This document shows, one piece after another, positions 15,291-22,373 of a DNA stretch of 33,306 nucleotides (its first letter is position 1; every line of letters starts with the position of its first letter). The stretch spans positions 53,129 to 86,434 of the forward strand of contig NZ_KI914713.1 in the NCBI RefSeq assembly GCF_000520515.1, in the 5' to 3' direction. The notes beneath the pieces are model-generated. The model was not told the origin of the DNA. It was given only the letters and a program-made list of their open reading frames with translations, and did not search any database. The position numbers were made by a program, and so were the translations under genes. The stretch comes from Arthrobacter sp. H20. GTDB lineage: Bacteria > Actinomycetota > Actinomycetes > Actinomycetales > Micrococcaceae.

Positions 15291-17248
15291 GCCTGCAGGA
15301 AGCCGGCCAGCTCACCGACGCCAACCGGTTGGCGTTCTGGGATCGGGCGGCACACCGGCTCGAGTGGGCCACCGAATGGTCAACAGTTCACAGCTTCGAA
15401 CCAGCCCGGCCGGTCACCGACGGTGCCGACGGCGACCTCACCGTCCCAACGATCGAGTGGTTCGCCGGCGGCCGCCTCAACGTGGCCTACAACTGCGTTG
15501 ACCGGCATGTCGACGCAGGGTTCGGCGACAAGGTAGCCCTGCACTTCGAGGGCGAGCCAGGCGACCGACGGACAGTCACCTACATCCAATTACAGGCAGA
15601 GGTGTCCCGCGCCGCCAACGCGCTGCTGAATCTCGGGATCGACCAGGGCGACCGGGTGGTCATCTACCTACCCGTCCTAGTGGAAACCATAGTCATCACC
15701 CTGGCCTGCGCCCGGATCGGCGCGGTCCATTCACTGGTGTTCGGGGGGTTCTCGGCAGAAGCCCTCCGGTTCCGGGTAGAAGACACCGGCGCGAAATTAC
15801 TGGTCACCACCGACGGGCAGTACCGCCGGGGTACAGCGGTGCCCGTCAAGGCCAACGCTGACAAAGCGGTATCCGGGCAGAACAGCATTGAGCACGTCCT
15901 CGTGGTCCGCCGCACCGGCGACGACGTCCAATGGACCGATGGCCGCGATGTCTGGTGGCATGAAGCGGTTGGTGCCGCTTCCCCGCACCACGTCCCCGAG
16001 GCGTTCGACGCCGAGACCCCTCTGTTCATCATGTATACCTCCGGCACCACCGGTAAACCAAAGGGCCTGGTGCACACCTCCGGTGGGTACCTGACCCAGG
16101 CGTCGTGGAGTTTTGAGTACCTGTTCAGCCACCCTGAGCCTGCCCGGCGGGAGCGGGATGTCCACTGGTGCACCGCTGACCTCGCGTGGGTGACCGCCCA
16201 TACCTACGAGATCTACGGGCCGCTCTCCAACGGTGCCACCCAGGTGATCTTCGAGGGCACGCCCAACACGCCGCACCCGGGACGGCACTTCGAAATCATC
16301 GAACGCTACCGCGTGACCAGCTACTACACGGCGCCCACCCTTATCCGGTCGCTGATGGGCTGGTTCCCTGACGGCGTGCCGGCTGGCTACGACATCTCCT
16401 CGATCCGGCTGCTCGGAACAGTCGGTGAGGCGACCAACCCGGAGGCCTGGCGGTGGTTCAGGGAACACCTCGGGTCGGGTACAGCGCCCGTCGTCGACAC
16501 CTGGTGGCAGTCCGAAACCGGTGCCACCATCCTGTCCCCGCGCCCCACCGACACCTCCTTCAAGCCGGGCTGCGCCTCCCGCGCCCTCCCAGGAGTCAGT
16601 ACCCGAATAGTTGACGACGCCGGTGAGCCGGTACCATCCGGCGAACAGGGACTGATCGTGGTCGACCGGACCGGACCGGCCATGGCACGAACAGTCTGGG
16701 GAGACCCGCAGCGCTACCTGGATTCCTACTGGCGAAAGTTTGCGGCGCAGGGCTGGTTCCTGGCCGGGGACGGCGCACGGCACGACGAGGACGGCGACAC
16801 GTGGATCCTCGGGCGGGTCGACGACGTCCTCAATGTGTCTGGTCACAGGCTCTCCACCATTGAGGTCGAATCCGCGTTAGTGGCTCACCCATGGGTAGTC
16901 GAGGCGGGCGTCTGCCCGGTCGCTGACCCGCGGACCGGGCACGCCATTGCCGCCTTCGTCGTGCTCTCCGGCCCATCCGGTCCTGGCGACCTTCCCCAGG
17001 ACGAGGTGACCCGGGTCCTTCGGGACCACGTCGCGACGGTGATCGGGCCGATCGCCAGGCCCGCCGCCGTCGTCGTCGTCGAAGACGTCCCCAAAACCCG
17101 TTCCGGCAAGATCATGCGGCGGCTCCTGACCCAACTGTTCGAGGACAAGACACTGGGTGACACCACGTCCCTGCAGAACGAGGCCTGCGTGCCCGGAATC
17201 GCTGCGGCCCTCGCCGCGCGGACACCACCCGCCCCAGCCCTTCGCTGA
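15281..17248 (+). CDS. acs: Acetate--CoA ligase (acetyl-CoA synthetase) family
   Basis: An AMP-forming acyl-CoA synthetase of 655 residues from ATG 15281 (GTG 15266 is an alternative), close to standard Acs length. It activates a short carboxylate with ATP and CoA. ATP-binding P-loop MYTSGTTGKPKGL, WCTADLAWVTAHTY, LLGTVGEATNPEAW, DTWWQSETGATI, GDGARHDEDG, GRVDDVLNVSGHRL and the catalytic-lysine end PKTRSGKIMRR are all present. The acetate-pocket Val and Thr (WVT), Val (TVGE) and the size-limiting Trp pair (TWWQ) are kept, which favours acetate. Differences from enteric Acs are VTA for VTG, GEA for GEP and TGA for TGG. Unusually, it overlaps an ABC permease gene and lies behind a SAM riboswitch. 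The PKTRSGK lysine is the usual site of regulatory acetylation. Confidence 0.9.
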   Translation: MDLSLQEAGQLTDANRLAFWDRAAHRLEWATEWSTVHSFEPARPVTDGADGDLTVPTIEWFAGGRLNVAYNCVDRHVDAGFGDKVALHFEGEPGDRRTVTYIQLQAEVSRAANALLNLGIDQGDRVVIYLPVLVETIVITLACARIGAVHSLVFGGFSAEALRFRVEDTGAKLLVTTDGQYRRGTAVPVKANADKAVSGQNSIEHVLVVRRTGDDVQWTDGRDVWWHEAVGAASPHHVPEAFDAETPLFIMYTSGTTGKPKGLVHTSGGYLTQASWSFEYLFSHPEPARRERDVHWCTADLAWVTAHTYEIYGPLSNGATQVIFEGTPNTPHPGRHFEIIERYRVTSYYTAPTLIRSLMGWFPDGVPAGYDISSIRLLGTVGEATNPEAWRWFREHLGSGTAPVVDTWWQSETGATILSPRPTDTSFKPGCASRALPGVSTRIVDDAGEPVPSGEQGLIVVDRTGPAMARTVWGDPQRYLDSYWRKFAAQGWFLAGDGARHDEDGDTWILGRVDDVLNVSGHRLSTIEVESALVAHPWVVEAGVCPVADPRTGHAIAAFVVLSGPSGPGDLPQDEVTRVLRDHVATVIGPIARPAAVVVVEDVPKTRSGKIMRRLLTQLFEDKTLGDTTSLQNEACVPGIAAALAARTPPAPALR

Positions 17249-17365
17249 CTGTCGCAGGGGTCCTGTGGCGACCGAAGGGCCTCGTTCCGGGGGTGCCACC
17301 TGGCCCACCTCACCGTCCGGGCGGCGTGTTTGTCCGTCCTGGCGCGTGTGTGGTCAGGTAAGACT

Positions 17366-18061
17366 ATGAGCGTTGACAAGGATGAACAGAAGCGGCGCGA
17401 GGATCGACTGGCCATTACCCGCATAGTGCTTCGGCCCACGGGAACCCCGCTACCGCTGGCGTTCATGGCCTTGGCAGTGGCAACCATCGGGGTCAGCGCA
17501 TTGCAGGTAGGACTGATTCCGGCCGACGAGGAACTCATCATCACGCTGGCGATCCTGGTTCTGACTGTGCCGCTGCAGCTGTTTTCCTCCATCATCGGCT
17601 TTGGCGCCCGCGATCCCATCGCAGGCACCGGGATGGCAATGGTTGCCGGCACGTGGGCCGTTATTGCAGTGGCAATGCTGGCCACTCCGGACGGGGCGTC
17701 GATTCCCAGCCTGGGGGTCCTCCTGATTACCTCGGCGGCAACCATGGTCGCTCCCGTGCTGGGCGCCAAAGGCAAGCTGGTTGCCGCAGCCGTGCTGACC
17801 GGGTCCGCACTGCGCTTCGCCATGACCGGCGTCGCCCACCTGACCGGTGCCGATGGGTGGGAAATGGCCGCCGGACTCTTCGGCTTTGCCCTCGGTGCCT
17901 TGGCAATCTACGCTGCGATCGGTTTCGAGACTGAAGAGGCTGGCGGACCGATCCAGTTCCCACTCCTGCGCCGCGGAACAGGAACTAAACCGCTGGTCGA
18001 TGACATGGGCGAACAAGTCGAAGGCATAGCCCGGGAGGCAGGCGTCCGCCGACAGCTGTGA
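17366..18061 (+). CDS. Six-helix membrane protein, possibly GPR1/FUN34/YaaH (acetate transporter) related
   Basis: 231 residues from ATG 17366. Six hydrophobic helices are visible, at about residues 33-55, 60-80, 88-110, 115-135, 140-160 and 168-190. The first opens with a PTGTPLPLAFMALA motif and the last reads GFALGALAIYAAIGFETEE. This resembles SatP/YaaH acetate transporters, which start NPAPLGL and end GASAIYLAMGEVLNE, with the same six-helix size. The similarity is by eye and distant. Its position 117 bases after acs would suit acetate or short-acid transport. The ribosome binding site is weak (GGTAAG). If the family call fails, it is an unnamed integral membrane protein. Confidence 0.55.
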   Translation: MSVDKDEQKRREDRLAITRIVLRPTGTPLPLAFMALAVATIGVSALQVGLIPADEELIITLAILVLTVPLQLFSSIIGFGARDPIAGTGMAMVAGTWAVIAVAMLATPDGASIPSLGVLLITSAATMVAPVLGAKGKLVAAAVLTGSALRFAMTGVAHLTGADGWEMAAGLFGFALGALAIYAAIGFETEEAGGPIQFPLLRRGTGTKPLVDDMGEQVEGIAREAGVRRQL

Positions 18062-18100
18062 CCATTCCGGTGGTCGGACGCTGCGCCTCAACTCGTTTCC

Positions 18101-18117
18101 CTGCCCCAGAGGGGCAG
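18101..18117 (+). terminator. Short perfect stem-loop after the six-helix gene
   Basis: CTGCCCC (18101-18107) and GGGGCAG (18111-18117) form a 7-bp stem with a 3-base loop. No T-run follows. It lies 40 bases after the stop at 18061 and before the second riboswitch promoter, a sensible place to separate two transcripts. Confidence 0.4.
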
Positions 18118-18140
18118 ACTCGCAACGGAGAGCAACAATG

Positions 18141-18169
18141 TTGGCTCACCGGGATAGGACTGCCACACT
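18141..18169 (+). promoter_or_regulatory. Candidate promoter of the second SAM-riboswitch unit
   Basis: TTGGCT (18141-18146) and CACACT (18164-18169) are 17 bases apart. A start near 18176 would place the transcript's 5' end at the base of riboswitch stem P1, the same geometry as at 12210-12249. Confidence 0.4.
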
Positions 18170-18175
18170 GGGGGT

Positions 18176-18280
18176 GACCATCCCGAGCGGTACGAGAGAT
18201 CTGGCTCATTGACACCGCAGCAACCCTGGCCACTGCCTACAGCAGTGACATTAGGGTGCTAATGCCAGGCACGATGGAGG
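18176..18280 (+). promoter_or_regulatory. SAM riboswitch (SAM-I clan; possibly SAM-I/IV variant) before sfnG-metY
   Basis: A second copy of the element at 12247. Shared core strings are CCATCCCGAGCGG, CGAGAGA, CCGCAGCAACCCTGGCCA, AGGGTGCTA and GCCAGG. P1 is CCATC (18178-18182) with GATGG (18273-18277). Again only 3 bases lie between GCCAGG and P1, so there is no P4 hairpin. The variable hairpin is much shorter than in the first copy. The ribosome binding site GGAGG (18276-18280) overlaps P1 and is 5 bases from the sfnG ATG at 18286, which suggests translational control. Confidence 0.88.
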
Positions 18281-18285
18281 ATCGC

Positions 18286-19431
18286 ATGGCTATTGACCTT
18301 TCCCAACCCCTCAAGTTCGCCTACTGGGTGCCCAATGTGAGCGGTGGCCTGGTGGTGTCGACAATTGAGCAGCGCACCGGCTGGGACTTTGACTACAACA
18401 AGAAGCTCGCGCGCATCGCCGAGAACGCCGGTTTTGAGTACGCGCTCTCGCAGACCCGGTACGCGGCGTCCTACGGCGCTGACAAACAGCACGAGGCGAC
18501 AGCATTCTCGCTGGCCCTGCTCGGCGCGACCGAGAAGCTGAAGGTGATCGCCGCCGTCCACCCCGGCATGTGGCAGCCCGGCGTACTGGCCAAATTCATC
18601 ATCACCGCCGACCACATTTCAGGCGGGCGGGCTGCCGTGAACATTGTGTCGGGCTGGCTGAAGAGCGAGTTCTCCGGATTCGGATTGCCCTGGCTGGAGC
18701 ACGACGAACGGTACGTGCGGACCGAGGAGTTCATCCGGATCCTGCGCGGCCTCTGGACCGAGAAGAACTTCTCGCAGGCCGGCAAGTACTACAACATCAC
18801 CGACTTCACCCTCAACCCGCCGCCCGTTGACGTGCCGGGGCGGCCGCACCCGGAGATCTTCTTCGGCGGGAACTCGACCGCTGCGCAGGCAACCGCTGGC
18901 AGGGTGGCCGACTGGTACTTCTCGAATGGGAAGGATCTGGAAGGTTTCAAGGAGAACATCGCTGGTGTGCAGGCGTCAGCCGAAGAGGCGGGTCGGCACC
19001 CGCGATTCGGGCTCAACGGGTTCGTGATCGCCAGGGACACCGAAAAGGAAGCCCGCGAGACGCTCCGCGAAATCGTGGCCAAGGCGCACAAGCCCGCCGT
19101 CGAAGGGTTCCGCGGGGCAGTCCAGGAGGCCGGAGCCTCCACCCGGGACGGCAAGGGCATGTGGGCCGACTCGTCCTTCGAGGACCTGATCCAATACAAC
19201 GACGGGTTCAAGACGCAGCTCATCGGCACTCCTGAACAGATTGCCGAGCGCATCGTCGAGTACAAGAAGATCGGCGTGAACCTGATGCTGACCTGCTACC
19301 TACATTTCCAGGAGGAGGTCGAGGCATTCGGTAGGGACATCCTTCCCATCGTCCGCGAACTCGAAGCGGACCTCGCCCGTAAGCAGGGCCTAGATTTCAT
19401 TGTTGACGACCAGATTAAGGCAGGTGTCTGA
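18286..19431 (+). CDS. sfnG: Dimethyl sulfone monooxygenase SfnG (FMNH2-dependent, luciferase-like)
   Basis: Oxidises dimethyl sulfone to methanesulfinate using reduced flavin supplied by a separate reductase. 381 residues of luciferase-like TIM-barrel type. I recognise SfnG from KFAYWVPNVSGGLVVSTIEQ, FEYALSQTRYAASYGA, LKVIAAVHPGMWQPGV, VVSGWLKSEF (binding-site region NIVSGW), PWLEHDERYVRTEEFIRIL, PEIFFGGNS, FEDLIQYNDGFKTQLIGTPEQIAERI and HFQEEVEAFGRDILP. The start at 18286 (MAIDLSQP) is fixed by GGAGG 5 bases upstream and by family alignment; earlier in-frame ATGs lie inside the riboswitch. The stop overlaps the metY start by one base (TGATG). No flavin reductase gene (SfnF/SsuE type) is in the window. 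A related LLM sulfonate oxygenase is the alternative. Confidence 0.88.
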   Translation: MAIDLSQPLKFAYWVPNVSGGLVVSTIEQRTGWDFDYNKKLARIAENAGFEYALSQTRYAASYGADKQHEATAFSLALLGATEKLKVIAAVHPGMWQPGVLAKFIITADHISGGRAAVNIVSGWLKSEFSGFGLPWLEHDERYVRTEEFIRILRGLWTEKNFSQAGKYYNITDFTLNPPPVDVPGRPHPEIFFGGNSTAAQATAGRVADWYFSNGKDLEGFKENIAGVQASAEEAGRHPRFGLNGFVIARDTEKEARETLREIVAKAHKPAVEGFRGAVQEAGASTRDGKGMWADSSFEDLIQYNDGFKTQLIGTPEQIAERIVEYKKIGVNLMLTCYLHFQEEVEAFGRDILPIVRELEADLARKQGLDFIVDDQIKAGV

Positions 19432-20762
19432 TGGCTGACCGCAGCTTCGGTTTCCGCACGCGAGCTCTTCACGCGGGCGGCACCCCCGACTCGGCCCACG
19501 GGGCCCGGGCAGTACCCATTTACCAGACGACGTCCTTCGTCTTCAAGGACACGAACGACGCCGCCAACCTCTTCGCACTGCAGAAGTACGGCAATATCTA
19601 CTCACGAATCGGCAACCCAACTGTCGCAGCGTTCGAGGAGCGGATCGCCTCTCTCGAGGGCGGGATCGGGGCGGTGGCGACGGCGTCGGGGATGAGCGCC
19701 GAGTTCATCACCTTCGCAGCGTTGTGCCAGGCCGGGGACCACATTGTCGCCGCATCGCAGTTGTACGGTGGCACAGTCACTCAGCTCGACGTGACGCTCC
19801 GCCGGTTCGGCATCGACACAACCTTCGTGCCCGGCACTGACCCCGCCGATTATGCTGCTGCGATCCAGGACAACACCAAGGCCGTCTACGCTGAGGTGAT
19901 TGCCAACCCATCCGGCGAGATCGCTGACATTCAGGGGCTGGCAAAGATCGCCCACGACGCCGGAGTGCCGCTGATTATCGACTCCACCCTGAGCACTCCC
20001 TACCTCATCCGGCCGATCGAGTACGGGGCGGACATTGTGATCCACTCCGCCACGAAGTTCATCGGCGGACACGGGACTACCCTCGGCGGCGTCGTCGTCG
20101 AAAGCGGGAAGTTCAACTGGGGCAACGGCCGGTTCCCGACAATGACCGACCCCGTGCCCTCCTATGGCAACATCCAGTGGTGGGCCAACTTCGGCGAGTA
20201 CGGGTTCCTGACCAAGCTCCGCACCGAGCAACTGCGTGATATCGGCCCGTCGCTGTCACCCATGTCCGCCTTTCAGCTGCTGCAGGGCGTCGAAACACTA
20301 GCCCAACGACTCGACGAACACCTTTCCAACGCGCAGGCCGTGGCCGAATGGTTGGAGAACGATCAGCGGATTGAGTACGTCAACTACGCCGGACTCCCTT
20401 CGCATCGCCATTTTGAGCGGGCCGCCAAATATCTGCCACAGGGTCCGGGCGCGGTCTTCAGCTTCGGTGTGACGGGCGGCCGGGCAGCGGGGCAGAAATT
20501 CATCGAATCGCTGCAGCTAGCCTCGCATCTGGCGAACGTCGGTGATGCGCGCACGCTGGTCATCCACCCCAGTTCAACCACCCACCAGCAGCTCTCGGCT
20601 GAGCAGCTGGTCACCGCTGGCATCCCTGAGGACCTGGTGCGCATTTCGGTGGGGCTTGAGGACCTTGAGGACATCCTGTGGGACATTGACCAGGCGCTGG
20701 ACCTTGCCACCGCTCCCACCCTTGAAGCAACCCCCACTCCACATGAGGAAGTGACTGCATGA
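19431..20762 (+). CDS. metY: O-acetylhomoserine aminocarboxypropyltransferase (sulfhydrylase)
   Basis: A PLP enzyme of the Cys/Met metabolism family, 443 residues. It makes homocysteine from O-acetylhomoserine and sulfide, or methionine directly from methanethiol, releasing acetate. Family markers are FRTRALHAGGTPD, PIYQTTSFVF, YSRIGNPT, the PLP lysine in HSATKFIGGHGT, IIDSTLSTPYLIRPIEYGAD, and TLVIHPSSTTHQQLS followed by VRISVGLED at the C-terminus. The extra segment NWGNGRFPTMTDP is typical of MetY rather than MetB or MetC. It overlaps sfnG upstream and the CoA-binding gene downstream (ATGA). Control by the SAM riboswitch fits its place as a methionine-supply step. metX is not in the window. 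Confidence 0.94.
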   Translation: MADRSFGFRTRALHAGGTPDSAHGARAVPIYQTTSFVFKDTNDAANLFALQKYGNIYSRIGNPTVAAFEERIASLEGGIGAVATASGMSAEFITFAALCQAGDHIVAASQLYGGTVTQLDVTLRRFGIDTTFVPGTDPADYAAAIQDNTKAVYAEVIANPSGEIADIQGLAKIAHDAGVPLIIDSTLSTPYLIRPIEYGADIVIHSATKFIGGHGTTLGGVVVESGKFNWGNGRFPTMTDPVPSYGNIQWWANFGEYGFLTKLRTEQLRDIGPSLSPMSAFQLLQGVETLAQRLDEHLSNAQAVAEWLENDQRIEYVNYAGLPSHRHFERAAKYLPQGPGAVFSFGVTGGRAAGQKFIESLQLASHLANVGDARTLVIHPSSTTHQQLSAEQLVTAGIPEDLVRISVGLEDLEDILWDIDQALDLATAPTLEATPTPHEEVTA

Positions 20763-21262
20763 GCGCTGATCTGCAAACTGCACGGACCTGGGATGGCCCA
20801 TCCGCCCCGGAACGGCTTTCTCTCTTACGCAGCGCGAAGTCGGTCGCCATTGTGGGGGCATCCGACAAGCCGTCCCGTGCATCGTACTTCGTTGCGACCT
20901 ACCTGCAGTCGTCGGCTCCCTACCGGTTGTACTTCGTCAATCCGGTGGCCAAACAAATTCTGGGCCAACCCGTGTATGCGTCGCTCGCGGACCTGCCCGA
21001 GGTCCCCGACATTGTTGATGTCTTCCGGAAACACGATGACCTGCCCGGCGTTCTTGAGGAAACAACTGCGGTCGGCGCCAAGACGCTGTGGCTGCAGCTG
21101 GGATCCTGGCACGAGGGCGTGGCGCACGACGCCGAAGACGCCGGGCTGAACGTGGTGATGGATCGCTGTATCAAGATCGAGCACGCGCGGTTCCATGGCG
21201 GGCTCAACCTGGCCGGCTTCAACACGGGAGTGATTTCCTCCAAGCGTCAGGTCACGGCCTAA
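20759..21262 (+). CDS. CoA-binding domain protein coupled to metY
   Basis: A 167-residue YccU-like CoA-binding protein. Loop segment VAIVGASDKPSRASYFVATYL, LYFVNPVAKQILGQPVYASLADLPEVPDIVDVF, TTAVGAKTLWLQLGSWHEGVAHDAEDAGLNVVMDRCIKIEH and a C-terminal tail HGGLNLAGFNTGVISSKR are seen. The ATG overlaps the metY stop (ATGA), and such a protein next to metY is a recurring pairing in actinobacteria as far as I recall. Its partner role is unknown; CoA or acetyl-CoA sensing for O-acetylhomoserine synthesis is a possible but unproven reading. It is a paralogue of the gene at 11747-12163. Confidence 0.88.
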   Translation: MSADLQTARTWDGPSAPERLSLLRSAKSVAIVGASDKPSRASYFVATYLQSSAPYRLYFVNPVAKQILGQPVYASLADLPEVPDIVDVFRKHDDLPGVLEETTAVGAKTLWLQLGSWHEGVAHDAEDAGLNVVMDRCIKIEHARFHGGLNLAGFNTGVISSKRQVTA

Positions 21263-21373
21263 GTCGTACGACCTCATCCGCCCGGCTTAAGATGCCCGGC
21301 CTAGGACGGCAAACACGCCGATGAGTTCCACCCCGACTATTTATCGACCTCACCGCTCAATCACGGCGAATCC

Positions 21374-21401
21374 TTGACGAAGGTCACAAAATGATTAGGG
21401 G
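21374..21401 (+). promoter_or_regulatory. Weak candidate promoter before the interrupted secreted-protein gene
   Basis: TTGACG (21374-21379) with TAGGGG (21396-21401) 16 bases downstream. The -35 is good but the -10 is poor. The ~200-base gap 21263-21459 shows no other gene; it contains a direct repeat GCCCGGC at 21280 and 21292. Confidence 0.28.
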
Positions 21402-21459
21402 TTGAAGAGTCAGCAGGAAGTGAAAACGCCGCCAGGCGGACTAAACGAAAGGCAGACAA

Positions 21460-21999
21460 ATGATGATCAAGCGACAGAGTGCTTTAACGGGAATCGGACT
21501 GCTTCTGAGTGTCGGTCTTATCGCGGGTACCGCATCAATTGCCAGTGCCGCCCCTGCGCAACCCGTGCTCAGCTCGACGACTATCGCTGCAGAATCGCAG
21601 GCTGCTCCCAGTTCAGCTGAAACAGCCAAATTAACTGACGGACTCGATTTCATCATGTCGATCCCGGACAGCGTGCTTGCCCAAGGGCATAGCGCGACTC
21701 AACAGTGGGTTGCCGCCTAGCAAGCCCAGCCTTCCGGGGGCACTGTTCAACCAGCGGCTAACATCTTGAGCTGCTCAGGCGCTATCGCCGTGGCTATCGC
21801 TGGTGTTGCACTTCCGGCAGCCAAGTTCCTGACGATCAAAAAACTTGCCAACGAACTCTGCGGTGTATCCGAGGCTGTGAAGCTGATGTGGGGCGCGAGC
21901 TTCCAGTACGAGAAAATGCAGACCGCAGGCGGAGCTCTCGCTGCGCTCGGCGCCGAACTTTTGGGTATCGCTGCCATCCAGCAGGAATGCTTCAACTAA
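21460..21999 (+). pseudogene. Secreted protein gene interrupted by one in-frame TAG (21718-21720)
   Basis: The frame from ATG 21460 (AAAGG 7-8 bases upstream) to the TAA ending at 21999 is continuous for 180 codons apart from codon 87. The N-terminal half has a clear Sec signal peptide (basic MMIKRQ start, hydrophobic core, ASA-AP cleavage near residue 29) and a polar Ser/Ala/Thr-rich mature part ending WVAA before the TAG. The second half resumes at once with QAQPSGG and continues into a hydrophobic, Ala/Gly-rich domain with three cysteines (ILSC, NELC, QQEC) and KLMWGASFQYEKM. I recognise no named family, though the second half looks like small secreted hydrophobic proteins of actinomycetes. 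Options are a nonsense mutation, readthrough, a sequencing error, or reinitiation at TTG 21766. Confidence 0.6.
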
Positions 22000-22026
22000 C
22001 CTGTTCACTGAAGTGAAAGGAAAACC

Positions 22027-22290
22027 ATGAAGAAGCTAATACCTATCGCCATCCTGGTGCTCGCCGCTGCGGGGATCACAGTTGGCGTGATCTTCTCGAA
22101 TCTTCTCGTCGGCTTGGCCCTGGTCGCCCTGGCACTCGGGCTGTGGGCCTACTCGACGAGCGTCATGGGACGGGCCACGCCGGGAGGCGCCCAGCCCGGG
22201 TCAGCGGACGCCGCTACCATGCGCCGCTACCGTGAGGAACACCCCGACGCCACCATCATGGACGCTGTCCGGCGTACCCGCGCTGAATAG
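22027..22290 (+). CDS. Small two-helix membrane protein, 87 aa
   Basis: Starts at ATG 22027 with AAAGGAAAA directly upstream, 27 bases after the interrupted secreted-protein frame, so probably in the same transcript. It has two hydrophobic helices (about residues 4-23 and 27-47) in a hairpin, then a polar tail rich in charged residues (MRRYREEHPDATIMDAVRRTRAE). No family is recognised. Its size, topology and position would be consistent with an accessory or immunity-type partner for the secreted peptide next door, but that is inference only. A terminator hairpin follows. Confidence 0.65.
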   Translation: MKKLIPIAILVLAAAGITVGVIFSNLLVGLALVALALGLWAYSTSVMGRATPGGAQPGSADAATMRRYREEHPDATIMDAVRRTRAE

Positions 22291-22311
22291 TCGATCCACG
22301 AACCTAAAGAA

Positions 22312-22373
22312 ACGACCCCGAGGCTCAGGTCTGCTGGTCCCTACCGGCAGTGCTTTGTCTCAGGGCCGTTTTT
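22312..22373 (+). terminator. Rho-independent terminator-like structure with T-run
   Basis: An inner hairpin CTGCTGGT (22331-22338) / ACCGGCAG (22343-22350) with loop CCCT is enclosed by outer arms ACGACCCCGAG (22312-22322) and CTCAGGGCCGT (22359-22369; 9 of 11 pairs). Five T residues (22369-22373) follow. It lies just after the small membrane-protein gene. Confidence 0.6.

Noticed and set aside
15797-16846. 349-codon open frame on the minus strand inside acs
   Set aside because: Antisense shadow of a high-GC gene; no recognisable protein motifs, while the plus-strand frame has every Acs motif.
17450-18091. 213-codon open frame on the minus strand opposite the six-helix gene
   Set aside because: Low-complexity His/Gly/Gln composition typical of a shadow frame; the plus strand encodes a coherent membrane protein.
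18256-18285. Earlier in-frame ATG codons for sfnG (18256, 18274)
   Set aside because: They lie within the conserved 3' part of the riboswitch; GGAGG and family alignment place the start at 18286.
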